From Sphingomonas sp. 37zxx (GTDB lineage: Bacteria; Pseudomonadota; Alphaproteobacteria; Sphingomonadales; Sphingomonadaceae), in assembly GCF_000786205.1 (NCBI RefSeq), contig NZ_JROH01000024.1, positions 1 to 53,018 of the forward strand: a stretch of DNA of 53,018 nt. The letters are read 5' to 3'. The notes under the pieces were generated by a model that made no database searches, was not told the DNA's origin, and saw only the letters and a program-made list of their open reading frames with translations. Within the stretch, counting starts at the first letter, position 1. The number at the start of each line of letters is the position of its first letter. Made by a program: the position numbers and the translations under genes. Of the stretch, positions 1-10,517 are shown one piece after another.

Positions 1-345
1 GCACCCTCCCGCGCAGCGGGTTCGTGCATCCACCTACTTCCCGCAATTCCCCCAACCAGATTGGCACGGTCACGACGCCGCCAACCAAACCCCGCTGTCC
101 TACAAGCCCCCGCTTTGGTACGCATACCGCATGAACACGGTGCCCTCATCCTCCACCCGCATCGCGTTTTGTGACGCAGGAGAGGTGAACGGGGGGGGCG
201 TAGTGTAGCTTTTGTAGCTTTCCGAGGGTCAGAATCACTCAGGACTTTCACAGCGCCGTAGCGAACGCGCCGCCGCCGCCCCCCTACCAGCCGCGATATC
301 GCGCCCCTATCTCGTGCCCCGGCCTTGGCCCTAGCCCTCGCTCCA
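1..345. other. Non-coding stretch upstream of uvrA
   Basis: I see no convincing gene in this stretch. One plus-strand frame stays open from the window edge to a stop at 201-203, but its composition is not clearly protein-like and no start is visible. Two details stand out. A 9-base unit, TGTAGCTTT, occurs twice in exact tandem at 204-221. The 16-mer CTGTCCTACAARCCCC at 95-110 recurs at 5996-6011. The rest is GC-rich spacer that probably holds the uvrA promoter. Confidence 0.5.
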
Positions 346-360
346 GAACGAAGATAGAAC
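346..360. promoter_or_regulatory. LexA (SOS) box, GAAC-N7-GAAC
   Basis: GAAC at 346-349 and GAAC at 357-360 are separated by exactly seven bases, which is GTTC-N7-GTTC on the other strand. That is the SOS box recognised by alphaproteobacterial LexA. It ends seven bases before the uvrA start codon, so LexA bound here would cover the ribosome-binding region and lie at or below the promoter. uvrA is a standard SOS gene, so the placement makes sense. Confidence 0.8.
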
Positions 361-367
361 GCACCGC

Positions 368-3367
<3,000 letters not shown>

Positions 3368-3374
3368 GCCCTTT

Positions 3375-3421
3375 CCCTCTCCCCTATGGGGAGAGGGTGG
3401 CCGCCCCCGGCGAAGCCGGGG
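3375..3421. repeat. Double hairpin after uvrA, repeat or terminator
   Basis: Two perfect hairpins stand in a row. The first has 10-base arms at 3375-3384 and 3388-3397 around TAT. The second has 7-base arms at 3405-3411 and 3415-3421 around GAA. A further GGGAGAGGGG at 3429-3438 echoes the first arm. There is no T-run, so this may be a repeat element that also ends uvrA transcription rather than a classical terminator. It begins eight bases after the uvrA stop. Confidence 0.6.
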
Positions 3422-3454
3422 AAGGTCGGGAGAGGGGCAGTAAGGGCAAGCGAC

Positions 3455-4009
3455 ATGGCAAAAAGCGCATACCGTCCCGAATTCATCGCCGCGCTCCGCC
3501 TGTTCGCGAGCATCAGCGAAGCCCTGCACCGCAGCGGCTTCCCCCGGCCGATCCTCGTCGGCGGGGCTGCCGCCGAATTCTATTCGACCAGCAACCTCAC
3601 GACCGGTGACTTCGATATCTGTACCCCCGTCCAGCCCGAGCTTGAGACGATCATGCAGCGCAACGGCTTCGTCCGCCCGTCGGGGCCGGGCAAGCTGCTC
3701 AGGGGCTGGATCCATCCCGCGCTCCAACTCGGCTTCGAAGTCGTCGCAGACCTGCCGATGGACGGCAACGTCGATGCCGCGCACATCCGCCTTGTCCAGC
3801 CGATTGGGGGGGACGCGCTGTTCCGCGTGATTTCGGTCGAGGATCTGATCGCCGATCGCATGGGCCAATATGCCTCCGGCACCGCGCGGGACCGGCTGGA
3901 TCAGGCGCGGCTATTGCTCGCCCTTCACCCCGATGCCGATCTCGACTATCTTGATCGTCGGATACGCGAGGAAAGCAGCGGTGACTTCGGACTCGAAGAC
4001 GTCAGATAA
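3455..4009 (+). CDS. Nucleotidyltransferase-fold protein (AbiEii/DUF6036-like)
   Basis: A 184-aa protein with the nucleotidyltransferase signature: Gly-Gly at residues 36-37 in ILVGGAAAEFY, then D52-F-D54 in TTGDFDI, the usual pair of metal-binding aspartates. It resembles the minimal nucleotidyltransferases of AbiEii, DUF6036 and MNT-type toxin or antitoxin systems. The ATG at 3455 was chosen because the longer frame begins inside the upstream hairpin repeat and adds a repeat-like N-terminus. Its end overlaps a small gene by 29 bases, suggesting translational coupling. Substrate and role are unknown. Confidence 0.7.
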   Translation: MAKSAYRPEFIAALRLFASISEALHRSGFPRPILVGGAAAEFYSTSNLTTGDFDICTPVQPELETIMQRNGFVRPSGPGKLLRGWIHPALQLGFEVVADLPMDGNVDAAHIRLVQPIGGDALFRVISVEDLIADRMGQYASGTARDRLDQARLLLALHPDADLDYLDRRIREESSGDFGLEDVR

Positions 4010-4172
4010 GCCCGAACAGCCGGTCATCGACATGGCCGAACTGGGCGCGCGCATCGCCCAGCGCCGCGCCGAACTCGGCATCCTCGACCTCCCCCGCAAC
4101 AGCGGCAAGCACCGCACCGCCAGCAAGCGAGCGCTGCTCGCGGCGATCGAGGCGGCTGGCGGGAAGTGGTGA
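3981..4172 (+). CDS. Small hypothetical protein coupled to the nucleotidyltransferase
   Basis: A 63-aa basic protein with no recognised domain. The GTG start at 3981 is supported by a GAGGAA ribosome-binding site seven bases before it; an ATG at 4032 is an alternative giving 46 aa. The start lies inside the end of the nucleotidyltransferase gene in another frame, so the two are probably translated together. The C-terminal half is predicted helical, Arg/Lys-rich and Ala-rich (HRTASKRALLAAIEAAGG). A partner or antitoxin-like role is possible from position only. Confidence 0.5.
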   Translation: MTSDSKTSDKPEQPVIDMAELGARIAQRRAELGILDLPRNSGKHRTASKRALLAAIEAAGGKW

Positions 4173-4217
4173 GGGGCAAGCGGCGGCAGTAAGAATAGTA
4201 CAGTAATTTACAGCAAG

Positions 4218-5177
4218 CTAGTTCCAGAGCGCAAGTGTTTCCCAATTCACCGGGAAGCCGGCGCCTGCCTTAAGATCTAAATTAGGCCCATTGGGAAAGG
4301 TTTGCACGATGCCTTTCAAACGATTGGACCAGTCGCTCCCAGGATGCATACTTTTCATGATGAACTGGATTGCTGCAATGATAGCGTATAGGCGAGTTTG
4401 GGCGTGTTGATCTGCAGCTAAATGGTCTAAATCTGGACGGTCCCCGGCCTTAGGCGGTTTGGGATTATTGACCAGAGGGCGGTTCCATAGGCGACTGTGA
4501 TGAGCACACGTATTTCTTACTGAATGGATCGATTTTACCCAGCTCGTCAGCAATTCTTCTCTGGGAATATTAAAAGAAGAAGCCAAGGAAATACGATCCT
4601 GAACTTTCATGCCAGGCAGGAAAAACGATAAGTTTCCAAAATCCCAAAACTCTATGGCCATCCAAATAGGAAACTCGAACCCAGCATGATTTTTAAGAAA
4701 AGGATTTATAAAGTCCTCTTTCGACCTTTTCTCGTTTCTGCGATAGGATTGTATCCATTCCTCGTGTTCAGTTGCACCCTTTTTGGATTTTCTTGAAAAG
4801 TTTCCGTGTAGCTCGCTCGGATTTAGATACGCCAAAGGGTCTCGCTGACCAAGAATTTGAGCAATCTTTACTTTAAGCCCGACTTCGATGCGCTCGATGG
4901 CATCTAGAATTAGAATTCTCAAACGCTTGTCAAACACGTACAGGTCAGCGGCATGGCAAAAATCCGCGCCCGCGCGAAACGCCTGATCCACTATCACCGC
5001 ACCATTCGGGTCGAGGGACGATTGCCGCATGGGATACCAGTACCCACTGAGGCGGTAATAGCCGATCCGTTCGAGGCAACGCGTCGCCTTTGCAGCATCT
5101 GATATCTGCAAGCCTCGCGATTGGAGCAGGCCCAAAAGGCTGGCGATATCTTTATAAGGTTTTGGAAAGGAGGCCAT
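4218..5177 (-). CDS. Abi family protein (AbiD/AbiF-like, HEPN fold)
   Basis: This 319-aa protein shows the Abi_2 family hallmarks: LLQSRGLQISD and CLERIGYYRLSGYWYP near the N-terminus and RNTCAHHSRLWNR at residues 221-233. The last contains R221-x4-H226, the R-x4-6-H motif of HEPN ribonucleases. Lactococcal AbiD and AbiF act in abortive phage infection; cleavage of host or phage RNA is inferred from the fold. The gene is plainly more AT-rich than its surroundings and uses codons rare nearby (AAA, TTT, ATA), a sign of transfer. It lies opposite to its neighbours, with a long perfect hairpin 130 bases upstream. Confidence 0.88.
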   Translation of the reverse strand: MASFPKPYKDIASLLGLLQSRGLQISDAAKATRCLERIGYYRLSGYWYPMRQSSLDPNGAVIVDQAFRAGADFCHAADLYVFDKRLRILILDAIERIEVGLKVKIAQILGQRDPLAYLNPSELHGNFSRKSKKGATEHEEWIQSYRRNEKRSKEDFINPFLKNHAGFEFPIWMAIEFWDFGNLSFFLPGMKVQDRISLASSFNIPREELLTSWVKSIHSVRNTCAHHSRLWNRPLVNNPKPPKAGDRPDLDHLAADQHAQTRLYAIIAAIQFIMKSMHPGSDWSNRLKGIVQTFPNGPNLDLKAGAGFPVNWETLALWN

Positions 5178-5308
5178 CGAGGCTCAGCATAGTTGAAAAT
5201 TCGACATATGCTATATACGAAGACAGACCCGTACACCGGATGGTGCAGAGGGGCCTGCCGTATCCAGAGGGTCATTATTCGCTCGCCATGAAGATGGCAA
5301 GGCAGACG

Positions 5309-5363
5309 CCGAGGAGGCGCTAGCAACACTCCCCTACGGGGAGTGTTGCTAGCGCCTCCTCGG
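5309..5363. repeat. Perfect inverted repeat, 26-base arms, 3-base loop
   Basis: Arms at 5309-5334 and 5338-5363 are exact reverse complements around TAC. No T-run follows on either side, so it does not look like an ordinary terminator. It sits between the divergent Abi gene and the coiled-coil gene, about 130 bases from the first and 95 from the second. It could be a transcriptional insulator, a structured RNA or an element of the incoming islet. Confidence 0.85.
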
Positions 5364-5424
5364 AGCAGTTGTCAAGCTTAATTTTTGCCGATTTTATGCA
5401 GGCCTCAGGTTAAATACCACCTTT

Positions 5425-5454
5425 TGCAACGTTGCAGAAAAATGCTATGCAACG
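5425..5454. promoter_or_regulatory. Operator-like palindrome TGCAACGTTGCA plus a half-site
   Basis: A perfect 12-base palindrome at 5425-5436 is followed by a single half-site, TGCAACG, at 5448-5454, ending three bases before the next start codon. The arrangement suggests a repressor site over the promoter or leader of the 5458 gene, perhaps bound by its own product. This is inferred from pattern only. Confidence 0.5.
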
Positions 5455-5457
5455 CGA

Positions 5458-5829
5458 ATGACAGATGAGCTTGGTTCATTCGAGAAAAAGCTGCTGGGCG
5501 AAATTTCTGCGTTGAACCAGCGTATCCTGGCTCTCGAACAAGAACGCAAAACGTTAGAGCGGCTCTTGGTGAGATCTAGGCGAGAAAATGCCGCGGCGAC
5601 GGAAGTTGCGAGATTAAGTAGTGGCTCGAGAATTTTGGTTGAGCAATCCGTTCTTAATTATTTGAAAGAGCTAAATGGCCGTAGTGCTGCGACTTATGAA
5701 CTTAAACGAGTGGCTGAAGGCATCGAGCTTAAGATAAAAGAAAGCACGTTTAGATCGCATCTTCACAGATTAAAATTGCGTAACCTTATAAAGTCGGCGG
5801 GGCACGGCCGATGGTCGATCGTGTCTTAA
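5458..5829 (+). CDS. Coiled-coil protein with winged-helix-like C-terminus, hypothetical
   Basis: A 123-aa protein of no family I can name. Residues about 5-50 form a probable coiled coil rich in Glu, Leu and Arg. The C-terminal half (SVLNYLKELNGRSAATYELKRV... FRSHLHRLKLRNLIKSAGHGRWSI) has the rhythm of a winged helix, with a recognition-helix-like stretch and a terminal wing. It is AT-rich like the Abi gene. An operator-like palindrome precedes it, so a DNA-binding regulator of the islet is plausible. Its stop codon overlaps the stop of a minus-strand ORF. Confidence 0.65.
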   Translation: MTDELGSFEKKLLGEISALNQRILALEQERKTLERLLVRSRRENAAATEVARLSSGSRILVEQSVLNYLKELNGRSAATYELKRVAEGIELKIKESTFRSHLHRLKLRNLIKSAGHGRWSIVS

Positions 5830-5975
5830 TCCAACCCCGCCGCCTTCCGCAGCGCCTCGTTCATCCACGCCTGCAACCCCGGCCCGCCCTCGCGAACCTT
5901 CTCGAACCCGTCGGGATCGAGCCGCAGCGTCACCTGGCGCTTCGCCGCGCCGCGCAGCGGGGGGCGGCGCTTCAC
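5826..5975 (-). CDS. BrnA-like antitoxin fragment, orphan
   Basis: Too short for routine calling, this 49-codon ORF reads AAKRQVTLRLDPDGFEKVRE followed by GPGLQAWMNEALRKA. It closely matches the BrnA antitoxin pattern (QVTLRLDPDVLE.. GPGYQTRINAALR). The start is unclear: GTG at 5975 is used here, but the frame stays open to about 6035. No BrnT toxin is visible upstream, so it is an orphan or a remnant. The stop overlaps the stop of the plus-strand gene ending at 5829. Composition is GC-rich, like the native chromosome. Confidence 0.6.
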   Translation of the reverse strand: MKRRPPLRGAAKRQVTLRLDPDGFEKVREGGPGLQAWMNEALRKAAGLD

Positions 5976-6060
5976 GACACCCCCCGCCAGCCCCTCTGTC
6001 CTACAAACCCCGTTTCGGCATATCTAACCAACCCTCACAATCGAAAGAGGGAGCCGAACC

Positions 6061-6285
6061 ATGTCCCATTCTCGCTACGTCGTGCAGCTTGCCACCGGCA
6101 CCAGCCACGCCCCCAACCAGCCCGATGAACACCACCCGCTGCAACAGGCATGGCAGGCGCATCTCGATGCCGGTCGGATCGGTGGCAATCCGCCGCCTGC
6201 GCCCGAAGTGATCGAGCGTCGCAAGGCCGCCGCTGCGCTGTTTGCCGCGCGCGCCGCGCGGGCACGGGCGGAGGGCGGCCAATGA
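6061..6285 (+). CDS. Small hypothetical protein
   Basis: A 74-aa protein, unrecognised. It starts at ATG with GAGGGAG eight bases upstream. The N-terminal half is His/Gln-rich (HAPNQPDEHHPLQQAWQAHL), and the C-terminal half is an Ala/Arg-rich helix (ERRKAAAALFAARAARARAE). No signal peptide or membrane segment is visible. A tiny ORF overlaps its stop. Confidence 0.5.
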   Translation: MSHSRYVVQLATGTSHAPNQPDEHHPLQQAWQAHLDAGRIGGNPPPAPEVIERRKAAAALFAARAARARAEGGQ

Positions 6286-6332
6286 GCGCCCCCTGCCGCT
6301 TCACCCCGCACGAAACCGACGCGCCCGAATAA
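6282..6332 (+). CDS. Possible 16-residue peptide ORF
   Basis: An ATG overlaps the previous stop as ATGA and has GGAGGG eight bases upstream, followed by 15 more codons and TAA. The product would be MSAPCRFTPHETDAPE. Translation signals are good, but a peptide this short could easily arise by chance. Confidence 0.25.
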   Translation: MSAPCRFTPHETDAPE

Positions 6333-6348
6333 ACCCTGGGCGGCAGGC

Positions 6349-7302
6349 TCAGTCGGGGTCTACCCCCAGCACCGCCCCGACATGGACGCGCCCCCTAGCC
6401 TCGGCCAGCCGCTCCTGCCGGTGCCGCTCGGCATAGCCCGCGCGCTGTTCGTCGGTCCGCTCGGCATGGCAAGCGGGGCAGCTCACTCCCTCGACGAACA
6501 GTGGTGAGGTCCGCTGCTCGGGCGTAACCGGCATCCGGCAGGCGCGGCACAATTGATTGTCGCCAGGGGTCAGCCCGTGCCCCACCGACACCCGCTCGTC
6601 GAACACGAAACATTCGCCCTGCCACCGGCTCGCCTCGGGCGGCACCTGCTCCAGATAGGCCAGGATGCCCCCTTGCAAATGATATACCTGGTCGATCCCC
6701 TCGCTCTTGAGGAACGCGGTCGCCTTCTCGCAGCGTATCCCCCCGGTGCAGAACATCGCCACCTTGGTCGCGCCGCTGGTCACCCGTTCGCGATTGGCGC
6801 GGAACCAGTCGGGAAAGTCCCGGAACGTCCGCGTCGCCGGGTCGATCGCCCGGTCGAACGTCCCCAGCGCCACCTCATAATCGTTGCGGGTGTCGATCAG
6901 CACCGTATCGGGCTGCTCGATCAGCGCGTTCCAGTCGGCGGGGGGCACATAATGGCCGACGCCGGCCAGCGGATCGATGTCGGGCTGCCCCATCGTCACG
7001 ATCTCGCGCTTTAGCCGCACCTTCATCCGGTGGAACGGCATCTCTGCCGCGCGCGATTCCTTGACGTCGATGTCGGCGCATCCCGGCAGCGACCGGATAT
7101 GCGCCAGCACCGCCGCGATCGCCGCATCGCTCCCCGCGATCGTCCCGTTGATCCCCTCGCGCGCCAACAGCAGCGTGCCCTTGACGCCCTGCGCGGTGCA
7201 GAGCGCGGCCAGCGGCGCGCGCAGGCTGGCGACACCGGCAAAGGTGGCGAACCGATACAGCGCGACAATGCGGATCGGGGGGTGGGCTGGCGGCACGATC
7301 AT
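6349..7302 (-). CDS. trhO: tRNA uridine(34) hydroxylase TrhO (rhodanese-like YceA)
   Basis: This protein hydroxylates U34 in tRNAs, the first step to 5-carboxymethoxy- or methoxyuridine, using oxygen. The 317-aa product has the family layout: an N-terminal acylphosphatase-like domain (ALYRFATF... REGINGTI), a central rhodanese domain with the catalytic cysteine in [12 protein letters not shown], and a C-terminal cysteine-rich tail (CRACRMP... CPACHAE). The ATG at 7302 is used, since the longer frame adds 22 residues that match nothing in the family. It is divergent from the oxidoreductase gene. Confidence 0.93.
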   Translation of the reverse strand: MIVPPAHPPIRIVALYRFATFAGVASLRAPLAALCTAQGVKGTLLLAREGINGTIAGSDAAIAAVLAHIRSLPGCADIDVKESRAAEMPFHRMKVRLKREIVTMGQPDIDPLAGVGHYVPPADWNALIEQPDTVLIDTRNDYEVALGTFDRAIDPATRTFRDFPDWFRANRERVTSGATKVAMFCTGGIRCEKATAFLKSEGIDQVYHLQGGILAYLEQVPPEASRWQGECFVFDERVSVGHGLTPGDNQLCRACRMPVTPEQRTSPLFVEGVSCPACHAERTDEQRAGYAERHRQERLAEARGRVHVGAVLGVDPD

Positions 7303-7419
7303 CCTCAACTGGCTGCAAGCCGCGCGCTCTAGCAGACGCGGCGGCGCGAAAGAACATCGCTGAACCATTTACCCCCGCACCCGTTCGGGTAGGAAGGACA
7401 GGGCAGCAGCGAGGAATCG

Positions 7420-9708
7420 ATGAGCAAGCAGCATTCGGACAAGCCGCAGATCGAACCCTTCAAGGGGCCAGCGGGCGGCTGGGGATCGGTCCGCTCGCTC
7501 GCCGACATCCTCCCGCGCGAACGGCTAGGCCCTTCGGCGATCGCCGAACTGGCGCGGCAGAACAAGCCCGAGGGCTTTGCCTGTGTCAGCTGCGCCTGGG
7601 CCAAGTCGGCCAACCCGCTGCCCGCCGAATTTTGCGAAGAAGGGGCCAAGGCAACTGCATGGGAGCTGACCGCCCACCGCACCACCCCCGCCTTTTTCGC
7701 CGAACATACGCTCAGTGAATTGCGCGGCTGGACCGATTACGCGCTCGAACAACATGGGCGGCTGACCCAGCCTTTGCGCTACGACGCCGCGACCGACAAA
7801 TATGTCGCCGTCGCGTGGGACGAGGCGTTCGACGCGATCGCCGCCGAACTGCGCGCGCTCGATCCCAAATCGGTGGTGTTCTATGCCTCGGGCCGCGCCA
7901 GCCTCGAGGCGACGTACATGTACGCGCTGATGGCGCGGATGTACGGCAACCAGAACCTGCCCGACAGTTCGAACATGTGCCATGAATCGACGTCGGTCGG
8001 GCTCAAGGCATCGATCGGTGAGGCCACCGGCACCACCCGGCTGCATGATTTCGAGCATTGCGACGCGATCTTCTTCTTCGGCCAGAATGTCGGATCGAAC
8101 GCGCCGCGGATGCTGCACGATCTCAAATCGGCGCGCGAGCGCGGGGTGCCGATCGTGACCTTCAATCCTTTGCGCGAACGCGGGCTCGAACGCTTCACCG
8201 ATCCGCAAAACCCGGTGCAGATGGCGACGTTGGGCGAGACGCGAATCTCGACCCAATATCATCAGGTGAAGGCCGGCGGCGACATCGCGGTGATGATGGG
8301 CATGGCCAAGTTCCTGGTCGAATGGGACGATGCCGCCAAGGCCAGCGGCGAGCCGCGCGTGCTCGATCAGGCGTTCATCGATCAGCACACCCACGGCGTC
8401 GATGATTTCCTGGCCGCCGTCCGCGCCGCGCAATGGGACGCGATCGTCGCCGAAGCCGGTATCTCGAAGCCCGATCTGGAGCGAGCAGCGCGTGTCTATG
8501 CCGATGCCAAGGCGGTGCTCGGCATCTACGGCATGGGGCTGACCCAGCATGTGAAGGGCGTCGAGAATGTCCGCATGCTGGTCAACCTGCTGCTGCTGCG
8601 CGGCAATATCGGCAAGCCCGGCGCCGGCCCGACGCCAGTGCGCGGCCATTCGAATGTCCAGGGCCAGCGCACCGTCGGCATGACCGAAAAGACCGAACTC
8701 GCCCCGGTCGACAAGCTGCGCGAACTCTATCATTTCAACCCACCCACCGAAAAGGGATTGGACACCGTCGAGGCATGTCGCGGCATCATCGACGGATCGG
8801 TGAAGGCGCTGATCGGCCTCGGCGGCAATTTCCTGCGCGCGGTGCCCGAAACCGGGCCGATGGAGGCGGCATGGCCCAATATGCGCCTGTCGGTGCAGAT
8901 CGCGACCAAGCTCAACCGCAACCATCTATTCGCCGGCGACGTCACCTATCTGCTCCCCTGCCTCGGCCGGATCGAGCGCGACCTTCAGGCGACCGGCGCC
9001 CAGGTGGTGTCGGTCGAGGATTCGACCAGTTGCATCCATGGCTCGCGCGGCAAGGTCGATCCCGCGAGCGAGCATCTGATGTCCGAACCCGCGATCGTCG
9101 GTGCGATCGCCAAGCGTATCCTGCCGCCCAACCCTGCGGTCGATTGGGATGCGTGGGTCGGCGATTACGCGCTGATCCGCGACGCGATCGAGGCGACCTA
9201 TCCCGACAAATTCCCCGATTATAACGCGCGGCTGTTCACCCCCGGCGGCTTTTGGCGCGGCAACAAGGCCGCCGAGCGGATTTGGCAGACGCCCACGGGC
9301 AAGGCCGAATTCCTCGCCCCCACCAGCCTTTCCGCCACCGGTTTTGCCGACGCACCGGGCCGCTACCGGCTGATGACATTGCGCTCGAACGACCAGTTCA
9401 ACACCACCATCTATGGCTATCACGACCGGTTTCGCGGGGTGAAGGGCACGCGCGACGTGCTGTTCATGAACATCCACGACATGGCGGCGGCAGGGGTGAA
9501 GCGCGATCAGATCGTCGCGCTCGAAAGCGATGCCGAGGATGGCCAGACGCGCCGGCTGGAGGGGCTGATCGTCACCCCCTATGACATTCCGGCCGGCTGC
9601 CTGGGAGCCTATTATCCCGAAGCCAATGTCCTGATGCCGCTCGAACATCACGCCGAGGAAAGCCATGTCCCCGCCGCCAAATCGGTGCCGGTACGGATCG
9701 TCGCTTGA
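7420..9708 (+). CDS. FdhF/YdeP-family molybdopterin oxidoreductase
   Basis: A 762-aa member of the DMSO-reductase superfamily, closest to the YdeP type of formate-dehydrogenase-like alpha subunits. C55, C58 and C72 (FACVSCAW... EFCEEGAKA) are likely ligands of the Fe-S cluster. NMCHESTSVGL near residue 187 holds the probable molybdenum-ligand cysteine. No twin-arginine leader is present, so it is cytoplasmic. E. coli YdeP is linked to acid resistance, but its reaction is not settled, so calling this a true formate dehydrogenase would overreach. fdhD and mobA follow in the same direction, supplying sulfuration and the bis-guanylyl cofactor. Confidence 0.88.
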   Translation: MSKQHSDKPQIEPFKGPAGGWGSVRSLADILPRERLGPSAIAELARQNKPEGFACVSCAWAKSANPLPAEFCEEGAKATAWELTAHRTTPAFFAEHTLSELRGWTDYALEQHGRLTQPLRYDAATDKYVAVAWDEAFDAIAAELRALDPKSVVFYASGRASLEATYMYALMARMYGNQNLPDSSNMCHESTSVGLKASIGEATGTTRLHDFEHCDAIFFFGQNVGSNAPRMLHDLKSARERGVPIVTFNPLRERGLERFTDPQNPVQMATLGETRISTQYHQVKAGGDIAVMMGMAKFLVEWDDAAKASGEPRVLDQAFIDQHTHGVDDFLAAVRAAQWDAIVAEAGISKPDLERAARVYADAKAVLGIYGMGLTQHVKGVENVRMLVNLLLLRGNIGKPGAGPTPVRGHSNVQGQRTVGMTEKTELAPVDKLRELYHFNPPTEKGLDTVEACRGIIDGSVKALIGLGGNFLRAVPETGPMEAAWPNMRLSVQIATKLNRNHLFAGDVTYLLPCLGRIERDLQATGAQVVSVEDSTSCIHGSRGKVDPASEHLMSEPAIVGAIAKRILPPNPAVDWDAWVGDYALIRDAIEATYPDKFPDYNARLFTPGGFWRGNKAAERIWQTPTGKAEFLAPTSLSATGFADAPGRYRLMTLRSNDQFNTTIYGYHDRFRGVKGTRDVLFMNIHDMAAAGVKRDQIVALESDAEDGQTRRLEGLIVTPYDIPAGCLGAYYPEANVLMPLEHHAEESHVPAAKSVPVRIVA

Positions 9709-9734
9709 AACGAACCGAAGGCGGCGAGCTGTTG

Positions 9735-10517
9735 ATGAGCACATCAAAAGTGCCCTTCACCCGCATCGCGTCCGACGGCACCACCACCGCGATCGACCGC
9801 GCGATTGCCGAGGAAACGCCGATCGCGATCGAATGCAACGGCATCGGCTATGCGGTGCTGATGGCCACCCCCGCCGATCTGGCCGACCTCGCTTATGGCT
9901 TTGCACTTGCCGAGCGGCTGATCGACCGCGCCGATGACGTGCTCGATGTCGACGAACATAGCACCGACGCCGGCATCGTGCTTCGCATCACGCTTGCCGA
10001 GCGCGTCGCGATGCGGATCGTCGATCGCGTGCGGCATCGCGTATCCGAATCGGCCTGCGGCCTGTGCGGAATCGAAAATCTCGAACAGGCGCTTCGCCCG
10101 CTGCCGCGCGTCGAACCCGCCGCGATCGACGATGCCGCGATCTTCGCCGCACTCGCGCTGCTCGACCAGCATCAGCCGCTGCACCGCGCCACCGGCGCAG
10201 TCCATGCCGCCGCCGCCTGCACCGCGAATGGCGATCCCTGGCTGGTGCGCGAGGATGTCGGGCGGCACAATGCCTTCGACAAGCTGATCGGCGCGATGCT
10301 GCGCGAGCGCGCCGATTGGGGCGGCGGCTTCGCGCTGCTCACCTCGCGCTGTTCCTATGAGCTGGTGGAAAAGGCGGTGCTGGCGGGCTGCCCGCTATTG
10401 GCCACGATCTCTGCTCCCACCACGCTGGCGATCCGCCGCGCTGCTCAGGCTGGGCTTGCGCTGCGTGTGCTGGCACGGCGCGATACGCTGCTCGCGCCGA
10501 TAGGGTCGGGCCTGTGA
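9735..10517 (+). CDS. fdhD: Formate dehydrogenase accessory sulfurtransferase FdhD
   Basis: FdhD passes sulfur from the cysteine desulfurase IscS to the molybdenum cofactor of FdhF-type enzymes. The 260-aa product has the family core: the active-site pair in ESACGLCGIENLEQ, the GAVHAAA segment and REDVGRHNAFDKLIG. A frame beginning at TTG 9705 overlaps the previous stop, but ATG 9735 has AAGGCGGCGAG just upstream and gives the usual N-terminus. The gene ends in a GTGA overlap with mobA. Confidence 0.95.
   Translation: MSTSKVPFTRIASDGTTTAIDRAIAEETPIAIECNGIGYAVLMATPADLADLAYGFALAERLIDRADDVLDVDEHSTDAGIVLRITLAERVAMRIVDRVRHRVSESACGLCGIENLEQALRPLPRVEPAAIDDAAIFAALALLDQHQPLHRATGAVHAAAACTANGDPWLVREDVGRHNAFDKLIGAMLRERADWGGGFALLTSRCSYELVEKAVLAGCPLLATISAPTTLAIRRAAQAGLALRVLARRDTLLAPIGSGL

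Noticed and set aside
1..203. Possible end of a plus-strand gene entering from the left edge
   Set aside because: The frame is open, but no domain or start can be seen and composition is not convincing.
3386..3454. Longer start for the nucleotidyltransferase
   Set aside because: The added residues come from the hairpin repeat after uvrA and have no protein-like conservation; ATG 3455 gives a normal length.
4173..4217. Attachment-site-like repeats at the left edge of the AT-rich islet
   Set aside because: Only short GTAA/TTAC words are present; no matching direct repeat was found at the right edge and there is no integrase or tRNA gene.
5309..5363. Reading the 26-base-arm hairpin as an intrinsic terminator
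   Set aside because: Neither side has a T-run, and it lies between divergent starts rather than after a gene end.
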